Positions 55,493 to 64,000 of a stretch of DNA of 64,000 bases are shown in pieces. Under the pieces are notes generated by a model that saw nothing but the letters and a program-made list of their open reading frames with translations, was not told the DNA's origin and made no database searches. The translations under genes were made by a program, and so were the position numbers. The stretch's first letter is position 1. Every line of letters begins with the position of its first letter. This DNA comes from Acanthosepion lycidas (taxonomy: Eukaryota > Mollusca > Cephalopoda > Sepiida > Sepiidae): assembly GCA_963932145.1 (NCBI GenBank), contig OZ010573.1, forward strand, positions 89,680,663 through 89,744,662. Direction: 5' to 3'.

Positions 55493-55494
55493 AG

Positions 55495-55815
55495 TTTCTG
55501 TCTATATTTACGAGATTAGATATTATGTACCCTATTTACGTTATTCGGACTATTGTCCTCATCTTTTTGCCATATTTATCACAATGTTTCTGCCATTGTA
55601 CGATCCGGCCTTCTTCAGATGGTTGGAATGTCGAACTGAACTCCTTATTTCGCTCGTTGGGGTAGACTATTTTAGTTCCATGTGCCATGTGTAATGAATG
55701 TCAGTTATCAGTTATCTCCTGTTGTTTTCCCTCTCCAAGTTCTCCCCCGCCGTAACCAGGTATTGAACTCACACTCTTTAGGTTCTGTCACTGGATCTAA
55801 CTAACGCCTTTATAT
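55495..55815 (-). mobile_element. Common tRNA-derived SINE, copy e
   Basis: Near full length, with head (aaaggcgttagttagatcca; gagttcaatacc), body and ctgaagaaggccggatcgta / cagaaacattgtgat 3' half. Confidence 0.85.
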
Positions 55816-55822
55816 ATATTGT

Positions 55823-56045
55823 GTAAAGTATCTGTCTATATTTTTGAGATATTATGTACCCTATTTACATTATTCGGACTATTGTCCTCATCTTTTTGCT
55901 ATACTTATCACAACGTTTCGGCCATTGTACGATCCGGCCTTCTTCAGGTTGTTAGAATGTCAAACTGAACTATTTATTTCGCTCGCTGGGGTAGACTCTT
56001 CTCGTTCCAATTGCCAAGTCTAATAGGTGTCAGTTATCTAAACAA
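55823..56045 (-). mobile_element. Common tRNA-derived SINE, copy f (head missing)
   Basis: Directly follows copy e in the same orientation. It contains ctgaagaaggccggatcgta and ggccgaaacgttgtgata but stops at gataactgacacc, before the tRNA-like head. Confidence 0.85.
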
Positions 56046-56734
56046 AATTAACTGACTGAACATGTTTTATACTGGATTCTGATTTAATTTGGAATTTTCG
56101 TTACAAATGACAAGTCAATTGCTTGGCCTTAGATAATGTATTGTTAAACTTCTTTAAAGTGTGCTTACATGAACTGAGAAACAAATCACTTAAAATTGTG
56201 ATATGCACTTCCTACTTCGTATTAAACGCAACCACAAAAAAGATGTTTGTTGGAAAAAATCTCGATTCAAAAAGTGGGTTATGCTTCTAGTTAAGGATCT
56301 ATGTTGCCACATCTTATAAATCAAACCGCAGTATATATGTCTTCAAAATAAATAGGATTGACGCACTCGTTTGTAAATAAACAAATATGCGACTATTGGT
56401 CAAACCTCTGCAAATAAATTGATGTAATCAGTTTGTTATTTAAATCACTCGCTGTAATATAACATTTCATTTCACGTTAATGTTTAATTTAATTGATTCG
56501 TTTTCTATGTGTAGTATCGTATGAATAAAATGAGACAGATAACTATAAATAGAGAACAGCTGGTGAATATAAGCGCATCGCTTAGCAAACCCGTTTGTTA
56601 AACGTAACGCGGAGAAATGTGCTTCGACTGCTACTACACAGAGCTATATACCAAACATAACACTACGATTTATCAACCCTTTGCAGAGTCTAAGATTTTT
56701 TCTGATGATATTGTTTTATTGATACATGATTTGT
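56046..56734. other. No recognised feature
   Basis: AT-rich sequence; nothing assigned. Confidence 0.4.
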
Positions 56735-57165
56735 TTGTTTAACAGCATATGGGTCATTTAATGCTGAAAATTTAATTTTCTGCACAAAATTTTATGGTTT
56801 CAACTCCATATATATTGAACATGACGGTATACCTTCTACTACAGATAAAATGTATTGCTGGTCATTCTGATATAAATGTATTGTTCGTAATTGTACTATA
56901 AATACGTATAGTTAGTAAATCTATTATAAATAAATAGTGTTCGTAATTTTACTGTATGTATTATTGGTAATTATTTCATATAAAAATATATTTTCATACT
57001 TCCATATTGCTTCGTTTGCTTTTTTGTGTGTGGGGGGTACTATTTGCTCATACCTAACACGTGCTACCACTCCAGGTCATGGCGAACCTGGGATCACTGG
57101 CCTTGCTACCGGATATAGTCTATCGTCATACCCAGGATTATTTACTGATACATGTCTTACTAATT
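56735..57165 (+). mobile_element. VNTR composite element, short copy
   Basis: Head: tttgtttgtttaacagcata and gggtcatttaatgctgaaaa. Array: decayed units of type aaatgtattgctggt (56845-57000). Tail: ctcatacctaacacgtgcta, ccactccaggtcatgg, cctgggatcactggccttgc (57045-57150). Order is the same as in the large copy at 57800-60440. Confidence 0.65.
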
Positions 57166-57179
57166 AACTCATAGCTGGG

Positions 57180-57405
57180 GGAAAAGAGATGTATTTATAA
57201 CTTTCCACAAGAGTATTTGCACGTAAGAGAATATGACTAATGCAACGAGAATTTGAACTCAGCTCCCCAATTAATAGTTCCGAGCAATGTATCCATTTCA
57301 CTATTCGCACATACAATTCCCAAACGGCCACCCATGTCCAGGCTTGACGTTGCTTAACTTCAGGGATCGTACGTGACATCGTCATTTATTCTCGGTCACC
57401 CGAAC
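57180..57405 (-). mobile_element. 5S-rRNA-derived SINE (5S plus tRNA-like parts)
   Basis: The minus strand from 57380 to 57310 reads gatccctgaagttaagcaac, gtcaagcctgg, then catgggtggccgtttgggaa. This matches 5S rRNA (gatcaccgaagttaagcaacgtcgggccc...atgggtgaccgcctgggaa) with loss of about 10 bases. It is followed by gtgaaatggatacattgc and gagttcaaattctc, a tRNA-like A/B-box pair. 5S-headed SINEs are known as SINE3; the 5S-tRNA order is shared with 32958. Confidence 0.75.
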
Positions 57406-57455
57406 ATACATTCTCGTCTGCGGCGTCTGAGAGACTGCGTAACATTTCTCCAGTG

Positions 57456-57510
<55 letters not shown>

Positions 57511-57799
57511 GACACCCTGTTCTGTATCTTCTTCCCAAGCTTTGAAAAATCGATCGGGAGTAACTACAGGTCAACCCCACACCAAGCTTCCTTGGTCTGG
57601 TTTGATACTGAGTGCAAAGCCTATTCAAGCATGAAATTTCAAATCGGTGCCAGTGGTTCGAAATTCCAACTAAGATAATAAAAAACAGGATTTATACTGT
57701 TACTAAGAATTTCTAATTAGAAAATTGGTTATGCACAAGCCTATCATTTCATGTACAGTATGTGTAAGGTATTTGAGGCCGAAGTGAATGCCACAAATA
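57406..57799. other. No gene; (ATT)n microsatellite
   Basis: An att run at 57462-57510 lies in a stretch of otherwise unassigned sequence. Confidence 0.6.
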
Positions 57800-60775
57800 A
57801 AGCAAATAATTTAATTTATTGATACAAAACTTGGTACACAAATGCAGAAATGGTTGGATTACATGTTTTGTTTTCTTTTGTTTGTTTAACGGCATAACAA
57901 CTTTTTATGGGTCATTTAATACCAAAATTCAATTTTCTTGTGGGCATTAGTAATTCCTTTTACAAAACTGTATTGCTAGCATATTTTTTTCAAAAATATA
58001 TTGCTGGCGATTTTTCATTGACAAAAATATATTGCTGGTACTATCTTTTTTAAAAATTGTATTACTGATACGATCTTTTTATATAAAAATTGTATTCCTG
58101 ATACGATCTTTTTATATAAAAATGTATTGCTGGTTCTATCTTTTTTAAAAATGTTTTGCTGGTACAATCTTTTTTATATAAAAATGTATTGCTGGCAATT
58201 ATTTATTATAAAATATACTGATGGTACTATCTTTTTAAAAAAAATATTCTGCTGGTACGATCTTTTTATATAAAAATGTAATGGTGGGATTATCTTTTTT
58301 ATTATAAAAATGTATTGCTGGTATTATCTTTTTTAAAAAAAAATGTATTACTGGTACAATCTTTTTTATATAAAAGTGTATTGCAGTTACTATCTATTTT
58401 TTAAAAAAATGTATTGCTCGTACAGTCTTTTTTATTATAAAAATATATTGCTGGTAATATCATTTTTTTTATAAAAATGTATTGCTGGTACTATGTTTTT
58501 TTTAAAAAAATGTATTACTGGTACTATGTTTTTTTTAAAAAAATGTATTACTGGTACTATGTTTTTTTTTAAAAATGTATTACTGGTACTATGTTTTTTT
58601 AAAAAAATGTATTACTGGTACTATGTTTTTTATATAAAAATGTATTGTTGGTACTATTGTAACATGATTTAATACTGGTGAATGGAAAGAAAGGGTTTAA
58701 ATTAAAAACATTGCTCGGAACGAAACGAGAAGGGTTAATGAATAGAACGATGGACAGACCGAGAAAAAGAAAGGAGGCTTCTCTTTATTTCCAAGAGGAA
58801 AGCTTAATTCTCTAAAACCAGAAAAAATACTTAAAGAAATATAATATTACTACTAGAAGCCATGTGGCGATCTTTAAGCTGACAGCTCATTCATGAGGCA
58901 TCTCCAGAAGTACCGGTTACGAAAACACAATATAAGTAGGACGGAAAAGATTTGATCTGTAACCAAATCAAAGGAATAGAATTTCTTTGTGTGACCTAGG
59001 GTATTTGGAGTGCAATGACCCTGGCGTGATCGAGGGAATGGCTGACCGGAGGAACCAACGGCTAAATTTTTTTTTAGGCAAAACCAGGCAGAGGAAATTT
59101 CGCGTAAGCGAAATTTCAAATGATAATTTTAATTAATGACCATAAGTTAAGCCACGCCAAGCGGTTCAGAATCAGTTTGGTCGATTGGTCGAAGGGTAGC
59201 CAAGGTGGCAGGCGCAGGTGAAATATCCACGAAGGCGGAGGAATTGCCCACGTTCATTGAGGAGTGTTGATGTGAGGTACCAAAATGAGAAGGAAAGTGT
59301 TAATGCGGATCGATACCCTGCGACCACTACTCCTGGAAGAGGGAATCTCGCCAAAATTGGGCATGTAATTAATTTCTTAAGACCAGACAGCAACGGGTTC
59401 TTGTTCGCAATTAGGGGAATTACTAGAACCCCAGGCCACGTCGTACCCCATGCCAATTTTGGGAGAAGGTCCATAAAACAGGAGAACGAAGCAGCCGAGA
59501 CAGTTGTTCCAGACATCGGACGAAAGATGACCACTTCATCTGATCTTTCGTGACTTCCCGCTTGTAGGAAACCTTCGACCTTTTTATGAGAAGCATTTTG
59601 ATCAGACTTACCTAAACCAACGGAAGTCTCGAGACTAACATATGCAGCAGGAAGGGCCGATATTTTTCTGCATGAAGAACTAATAATTTTAATATCAAGA
59701 ATTAACCAAGTCCTGTACAAAGAACTTATATATTTCTTTTACTTATGATTTCACTCTGCCTGGACCAAACCTATACGATGATTTCCATCGACGATTTGAT
59801 TCGTTCCAGCCTTATGATCAAAATAAGGCAAGCGGTCAACTCATCGATCAGCCTTCCGATTGGACATCGGAAGGAACGGCAAAGAAGGCTAAACTATCTT
59901 TTTTATTATAAAAATGTATTGTTGGTACTATGTTTTTATATAAAAATGTATTGTTGGTACAATTTTTTTTTTATTATAGTTTGGTTTGGTTTGGTTTGGT
60001 TTACAGCATATCAAACTCCATGGGTTATTTAATGCCGACAAGATTTTTATTGTTGGTAATATTTTTTTCAAAAAGTATTTCTGGAAATATTTTTTCCAAT
60101 GATGTATTACTTGTATTTTTTAAATGTATTACTGGTAATATTTTTCCAAAAAAGTATTGCTGGTGATAATTTATTGCTGGTAATAATTTTTTCTCCCAAA
60201 ATTTATTACAGGTAATAATTTTTTTTTAAATTGCTGGCATTAAAACCTATTTTTACACGTTTTGAATCCAGTTTGGGGGTTAATTATTTGCCCATAGCTG
60301 GGACCCTAACTTGAGCTACCACCTCGAGTCAGGGTGGAGCTGGGAACACCAGCGATTAACAGGTGGTTCCACGATCCTCAAAGCCTCCTGATCAGAGGCC
60401 TTGCTTTTGGATGCAGTTTATCGTCTTACCCTGGATGATTCTTATTTAAAAGAAATGCATTGTTGATACTATTTGTTTTTATAAAAACGTATTGCTGGTA
60501 TTTTTTTACTATGAAAATGTATTACTATAAATAAAAAATGTATTCACTATAAAAATGTATTTCTACACTTTCATAGTGCTTTGACCCCAGTTTGTGGGTT
60601 AAATATTTTTCCATATTTGGACCCTAACAAGTCCTACCACACCAGTTCAGGGTGAACCTGGGAACATCAGCAAATAATGGTGGTTTCATGCTCTGTAAAA
60701 TGTAACAATCAGAGGCCTTGCTGCCAGATGTATTTTATCGTTATACCCAGGACGATGCATGACATGTTTATTCGA
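57800..60775 (+). mobile_element. VNTR composite element, large region
   Basis: Leader (tttattgatacaaaacttgg...ttacatgttttg, 57812-57872); head (tttgtttgtttaacggcata, gggtcatttaatacc, 57880-57940); a VNTR of about 20 units of roughly 36 bp (tgtattgctggtactatctt plus T and A runs, 57965-58657 and on to 59960). A second head follows at 59977-60030, then array to 60240, a tail (60250-60440: ggtggttccacgatcctcaa, gcctcctgatcagaggcctt), a further short array (60450-60570) and a second tail (60570-60770). No protein is encoded by the head, array or tail. A 1.2-kb insertion interrupts the array. Confidence 0.65.
58658..59892. mobile_element. 1235-bp LTR-like insertion fossil in the VNTR array
   Basis: The array is cut between ggtactat and actatctttttta. 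actat is present on both sides (58653-58657 and 59893-59897), a perfect 5-bp target duplication. The insert begins tgtaacatga and ends aaggctaa. It is GC-richer than the array and has no recognisable protein domain, which fits a solo LTR; the lack of a CA end makes the class uncertain. Open frames on both strands inside it are not recognised. The clean duplication implies it is younger than the array. Confidence 0.55.
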
Positions 60776-61250
60776 TGTAATCACATTCTATCGCAATGAT
60801 GGCTTCGATGCATGCCTCACATGCGCTGTATTGATATTAGTCATTAACTGATTAATGGCGACTGTCAAGGAATCAGTCGTATTGTGGGCGCGGTTATTAT
60901 TTTCCTTATTCAACACCACTCCACATGTAACAATCGAGGAGATTTAGTTGTGGCGAGTTAGGTGTGATTTGGGCCTTTTAGATAGCCAATCTTAGGTCAC
61001 CATAGTTTTATTAATAAGTGCAGAGTACTGCTGAAACATACTTTTCGTTACATACAAGGCTTTCCGCAAATAGGTTGAGCGCTTAAGTGTAGCCAGCAAC
61101 ATTCAATCGATGTTTCCCACTTCTGAGATAGTTGAAAGAAATAGGGTGGCATGATGTGACCTTCAGCACTCACCACTCCCAAAACGATCTTGGTCTTATA
61201 TATACAAGGAGTGTAAGGTAAAACAACCGCTAAAGAAACAACCACATCTT
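60776..61250 (-). pseudogene. IS630/Tc1-mariner-superfamily transposase, C-terminal half
   Basis: The minus strand reads KIVLGVVSAEGHIMPPYFFQ (61135-61195), a block of DDE transposases of this superfamily. After a gap follow NNNRAHNTTDSLTVAINQLM (60830-60890) and ACIEAIIAIECDYIE and a stop (60780-60830), which match the usual end (ACxRFRxRIEAVIxADGDYIE). The three blocks lie in different frames and the catalytic QDSAPSH and SPDxNPxDY region is not readable. It adjoins the tail of the VNTR element and may belong to it. Confidence 0.7.
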
Positions 61251-61325
61251 ACAAACAATTAAATTTATTGAATACAAAACTTGATTCACAGATGCAATAA
61301 TAGTCGTGGTACATGTTTTGACAGG
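61251..61325 (+). repeat. Second copy of the VNTR-element leader
   Basis: aatttattgaatacaaaact, cacagatgcaataatag and gtacatgttttg match 57805-57872 in the same orientation. The head and array do not follow. Confidence 0.7.
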
Positions 61326-61369
61326 ATTTGACTTTTCACTAAAAGCAAGAATTACATGTATTCATTGTA

Positions 61370-61860
61370 GAATTTTTGAAATCAAATAGAGACACGTTCT
61401 TTAAATATTTTGCCATCAAATTATTTTCAGCAAACCAAACACGGATTTCTCAAGCATCCCCGCCCAGGCGAAAAACGGATTGAATAATTGCAACGGGTTA
61501 CGCATGAACGGTTTGCATAAAGAGGCAGAAAATAATCCCTGAAGATCATACTTTCAATTCACTTTATCTAAAAGACGGTCAGACTTTTTGGAAATGTATT
61601 TCTGTTTTGTTTTATAAGTAGCTTCATGTCAGAGTTTATTTTGAATGTGCAGAATAAGTAAGAATGAAGCGTGTATTTCAGCTTTGCAACAGATCCTTAT
61701 GTCTCTTTGACAGTTTATTTAAGACAGAGTACAGAAGGAGGAGCTTAGCAGCAGAGTATTGAACTAAAAAACTTTACTTTCAGAGCTATCTGGCCAGAAC
61801 TAGTTTTTGAGCTAATATCAGACAAATAAATCTACCATATCCTCATAGATGATTATCATA
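61370..61860 (-). repeat. Dispersed repeat, inverted partner of 11240-11740
   Basis: Reverse complement of the earlier copy, including ttacgcatgaacggtttgca, agaatgaagcgtg and tttcagagctatctg. Confidence 0.7.
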
Positions 61861-61909
61861 GATTATTAAGAAAATGCAGTATGGAGAAATGAGTGTCTTG
61901 ATTTATGGC

Positions 61910-62165
61910 AACATCTAATTTTTTATGTCGTACCCCTTCAGAAGGTAGGCGATCATTGCCCTCCACATCTTCCTGTCTCTAAATAAGGTTTGTCTTTTTG
62001 TTATTTTTTCCAAACCATGTTCTGCTATCCATTTACTCAAGTTCATGAAGTATCTTACGCACTTCTTTCACTCAAATTGTCCTGTGAGTATCAAGTTTTC
62101 CAAGCACTTCTTCCTTATTACGTGTCCAGAAATTTTAACTGCTTTTTCCCGATGCTAATATCAAA
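61910..62165 (-). mobile_element. RTE-type LINE 3' end
   Basis: The plus strand ccccttcagaaggtaggcga then tcattgccctccacatcttc is the antisense of the RTE C-terminus. Flanking text gcagtatggagaaatgagtgtcttg recurs at 62236-62262, so the insertion lies between short direct repeats of an older sequence. Confidence 0.7.
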
Positions 62166-62629
62166 CAAATGAAGTCTGCCATAACCTCATAAGACAAAGT
62201 AATAATAGATGATTCTTATGGATTATTAAGAAAATGTAATATGGAGAAATGAATGTCTTGTTTTATGACATATTCGGGAAAATAGTAAATTAAAGCCATC
62301 AATGAAATGAAAAGATTTATCAATCAATACAAACTTCGAAACATTTGTCTTATTGCAGAGTATTTATTTATGAAAATGAGTAATCCTAAGTATTTTTAAA
62401 CTTTAACATTTTTCCCAGCGAATTTTCTCTACGATCAGATCGTTCTGTGTCAAAAACAGATATATATTATAAATGCTTTAAAAACAATATTTAAAAAGGC
62501 TTAAGTCCATTTGTTCTTTTGCTTTAAATAAATTTACAAAATATTAAACAAGATCTCTTTTTTTTTATTTTCTGGTGCGTTTCTACCAGTGGAAAGCCCA
62601 AGCAAATTTCTTTAGCTTTTTGAAAACAC
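62166..62629. other. No recognised feature
   Basis: Contains a second copy of a 100-bp stretch around 61800-61910 (tagattattaagaaaatg...agaaatgaatgtcttg). Otherwise AT-rich. Confidence 0.45.
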
Positions 62630-62985
62630 TTCCAAATGATTCTAGCCCTTAACTTGAAATTTAACATTTTAACAAACAAGCGATTAACAACGACCGAAGA
62701 TAAGAAGAACAGACGGAAGCAGCGCATAATCCATCTAAAGAGTCCGTGGAAATGGTCTGCAGAATAGTGATTAAGAGAAATGGCCAAAAGACAAAATTTA
62801 CTCAGAGCTACAACGGACAGGAATTGTGGAGACCTTGATCGACTACGTCTTTCAGGAACATGACACATAGAAGAAGACACGTGAGTTTTCATATTCATAC
62901 TCTAATTCTCATCTTCACAATCACTTTTATATTCTTTTTAATTATTATTATTTTATCCTCATAGCATTCCACTCGCATTTGCAAA
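62630..62985 (+). mobile_element. RTE-type LINE 3' end, plus orientation
   Basis: Inverted relative to most copies here. The plus strand codes for a decayed SYNGQELWRPxSTTSFRN-type end (aggaattgtggagaccttga, tcgactacgtctttcaggaa) and carries the same 3' flank as 16905-17290 (catagcattccactcgcat). Confidence 0.75.
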
Positions 62986-63794
62986 CCATTCTCCATTCGC
63001 TATTAATAACATTAAGATAATTTCCAACGGAAGAATCTTTTTTAACGCTTATCAATGGGACAGTAAATAATGAAAAACTACTTTTTTATCAACGAAAACA
63101 ACAATACGCAATGATGTCGATATAAGATTTGTTTTATTCTTTCTTAATGTTAAAAACTCGATAATCGCTTGTAATGACCAGTTAATTCTATTATAAACCA
63201 TATAAACGTAACAATTCATACCAATACATTTTTCACGCGATGAAATTATTAGCCTCATACCAAACCGGTTTTGAATACAAAATTGTCATTTTCCTAGACT
63301 AGTTGCTAATCAAGGGCAAAGTGTCCAGTCTGAACTACTATTTAGCCAATAACTAACTGGAAACTGAATTATTATCATGAATATATCATCACCCGCACTT
63401 CTACAACTATATCCACATTTCAACCTATGTCTCGTCAAACTCTGACTACTAGCGACTTCTTTTTGGAAGGTTGAAATCTCAGTGAACAAGATTAACGAGA
63501 AAACTACCAGTCATCATACAGGATTTGGAAAGGAGACATTGCGGATTGTTCTAGAAAAAAAAAGAAACGGTGGGTTGTGTGTAGCCAAAGAAGGAATGCA
63601 GAATTTCTGTCGGAAAAAAGATCAGGCTGCTCACCAACATTAAATGGGCTGAAGTACCGTCAGCGCGGGAGTTTTTATCGCGTACTCACTAAATTTATAC
63701 GTACCCTGGTTCAAGAACTCTTCAGTTAAAAGGTGAGTATTTAAATCTTTGCATCGTAGCGATAATATATGTAACTTAACTATTCACAAATTAC
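62986..63794. other. No recognised gene; one strong splice-donor-like site
   Basis: aaaaggtgagtat at 63729-63740 is a textbook 5' splice site. The preceding 150 bp are GC-richer, but there is no acceptor, start codon context or conserved frame, so I do not call an exon. Confidence 0.3.
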
Positions 63795-63930
63795 GACCGT
63801 TCAAAACGTAGACGATAACGGCTCTCCACAAGTTCCCATCCTTTGTAGCTCTTAGCAGTGTTTATTTGTTCGCAATCCCTCGTATTTCCGGCAGGAACAG
63901 TTTTTTGTTGCATGCTGGGTGTATTTTTTT
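63795..63930 (-). mobile_element. RTE-type LINE 3' end, short
   Basis: The plus strand cgatcaaaacgtagacgata-like text, then acggctctccacaagttccc and atcctttgtagctcttagca, is the antisense of the RTE C-terminus. Cut short by a T run at 63930. Confidence 0.65.
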
Positions 63931-64000
63931 TTTTTTTAAATATATTTTATAACACATTTTATGTTATTGTTTTATTTTATTCATAATTTTCTATAATTAT

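Noticed and set aside
59172-59720. 182-codon minus-strand and 111-codon plus-strand frames at the same place as a possible gene
   Set aside because: Both lie in the LTR-like insertion fossil, overlap each other on opposite strands and show no recognisable domain.
11240-63000. Large inverted duplication suggested by inverted pairs 11240/61370 and 16905/62630
   Set aside because: In a single inverted duplication the order of the pairs would be reversed; here it is the same in both places, and the pairs are dispersed repeats inserted independently.
63721-63740. Strong splice donor (aaaaggtgagtat) as the end of a host first exon
   Set aside because: No acceptor, coding frame or promoter evidence; one consensus match in 64 kb is expected by chance.

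Overview
This is an AT-rich animal genomic window in which I find no host protein-coding gene. Every longer open frame that I recognise belongs to a transposable element or to a tandem repeat. The mix is: RTE-type and jockey/CR1-like non-LTR retrotransposons, mariner/Tc1-type DNA transposons, many copies of one tRNA-derived SINE, a 5S-rRNA-derived SINE, long (TA)n and (CA)n microsatellites, and several minisatellites. This suggests an invertebrate with a large repeat-filled genome. A coleoid cephalopod such as an octopus is my best guess; that rests on overall texture, not on a diagnostic gene. Layout from left to right: 0-3.9 kb holds SINEs, a transposase scrap, a palindromic MITE inside an RTE 3' end, and a jockey-like LINE tail. 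4.5-5.45 kb is a 177-bp satellite, followed by a cluster of CCAAT boxes. 6-9.6 kb holds LINE and SINE relics. 9.6-12.4 kb holds a pogo-like MITE and a perfect 32-bp minisatellite. 12.8-21.4 kb is rich in (TA)n tracts that border at least four large fold-back elements, one of them built from Tc1 transposase coding sequence. 22-26.6 kb holds the best RTE LINE (minus strand), interrupted by a GC-rich insert with a 14-bp target duplication. 28-32.5 kb holds SINEs, mariner and LINE tails. 32.5-35.7 kb holds a solo LTR, a 5S-derived SINE, a fold-back element with subrepeated arms, and a 350-bp tandem repeat. 36-41 kb holds LINE tails and a GC-cored short element. 41-42.5 kb is an RTE 5' end carrying a solo LTR with an exact 5-bp target duplication. 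42.7-51.9 kb holds SINEs, a second palindromic MITE, LINE tails, a mariner relic, a recent 215-bp duplication and a MITE. 52.3-53.7 kb is a cluster of U2-snRNA-like pieces joined to GC-rich units that also occur inside the LTRs. 54.3-56 kb holds another LINE and two SINEs. 56.7-61.3 kb is a composite element with a large internal VNTR, interrupted by a 1.2-kb LTR-like insertion. 61.3-64 kb holds RTE tails. The parts do not work together as a pathway; they record repeated insertion of one element into another. The best candidates for something undescribed are the VNTR composite element, the U2/LTR-unit cluster, the 5S-tRNA SINE, the fold-back elements bordered by (TA)n, and the repeated occurrence of two alternating monomer types in unrelated tandem arrays.
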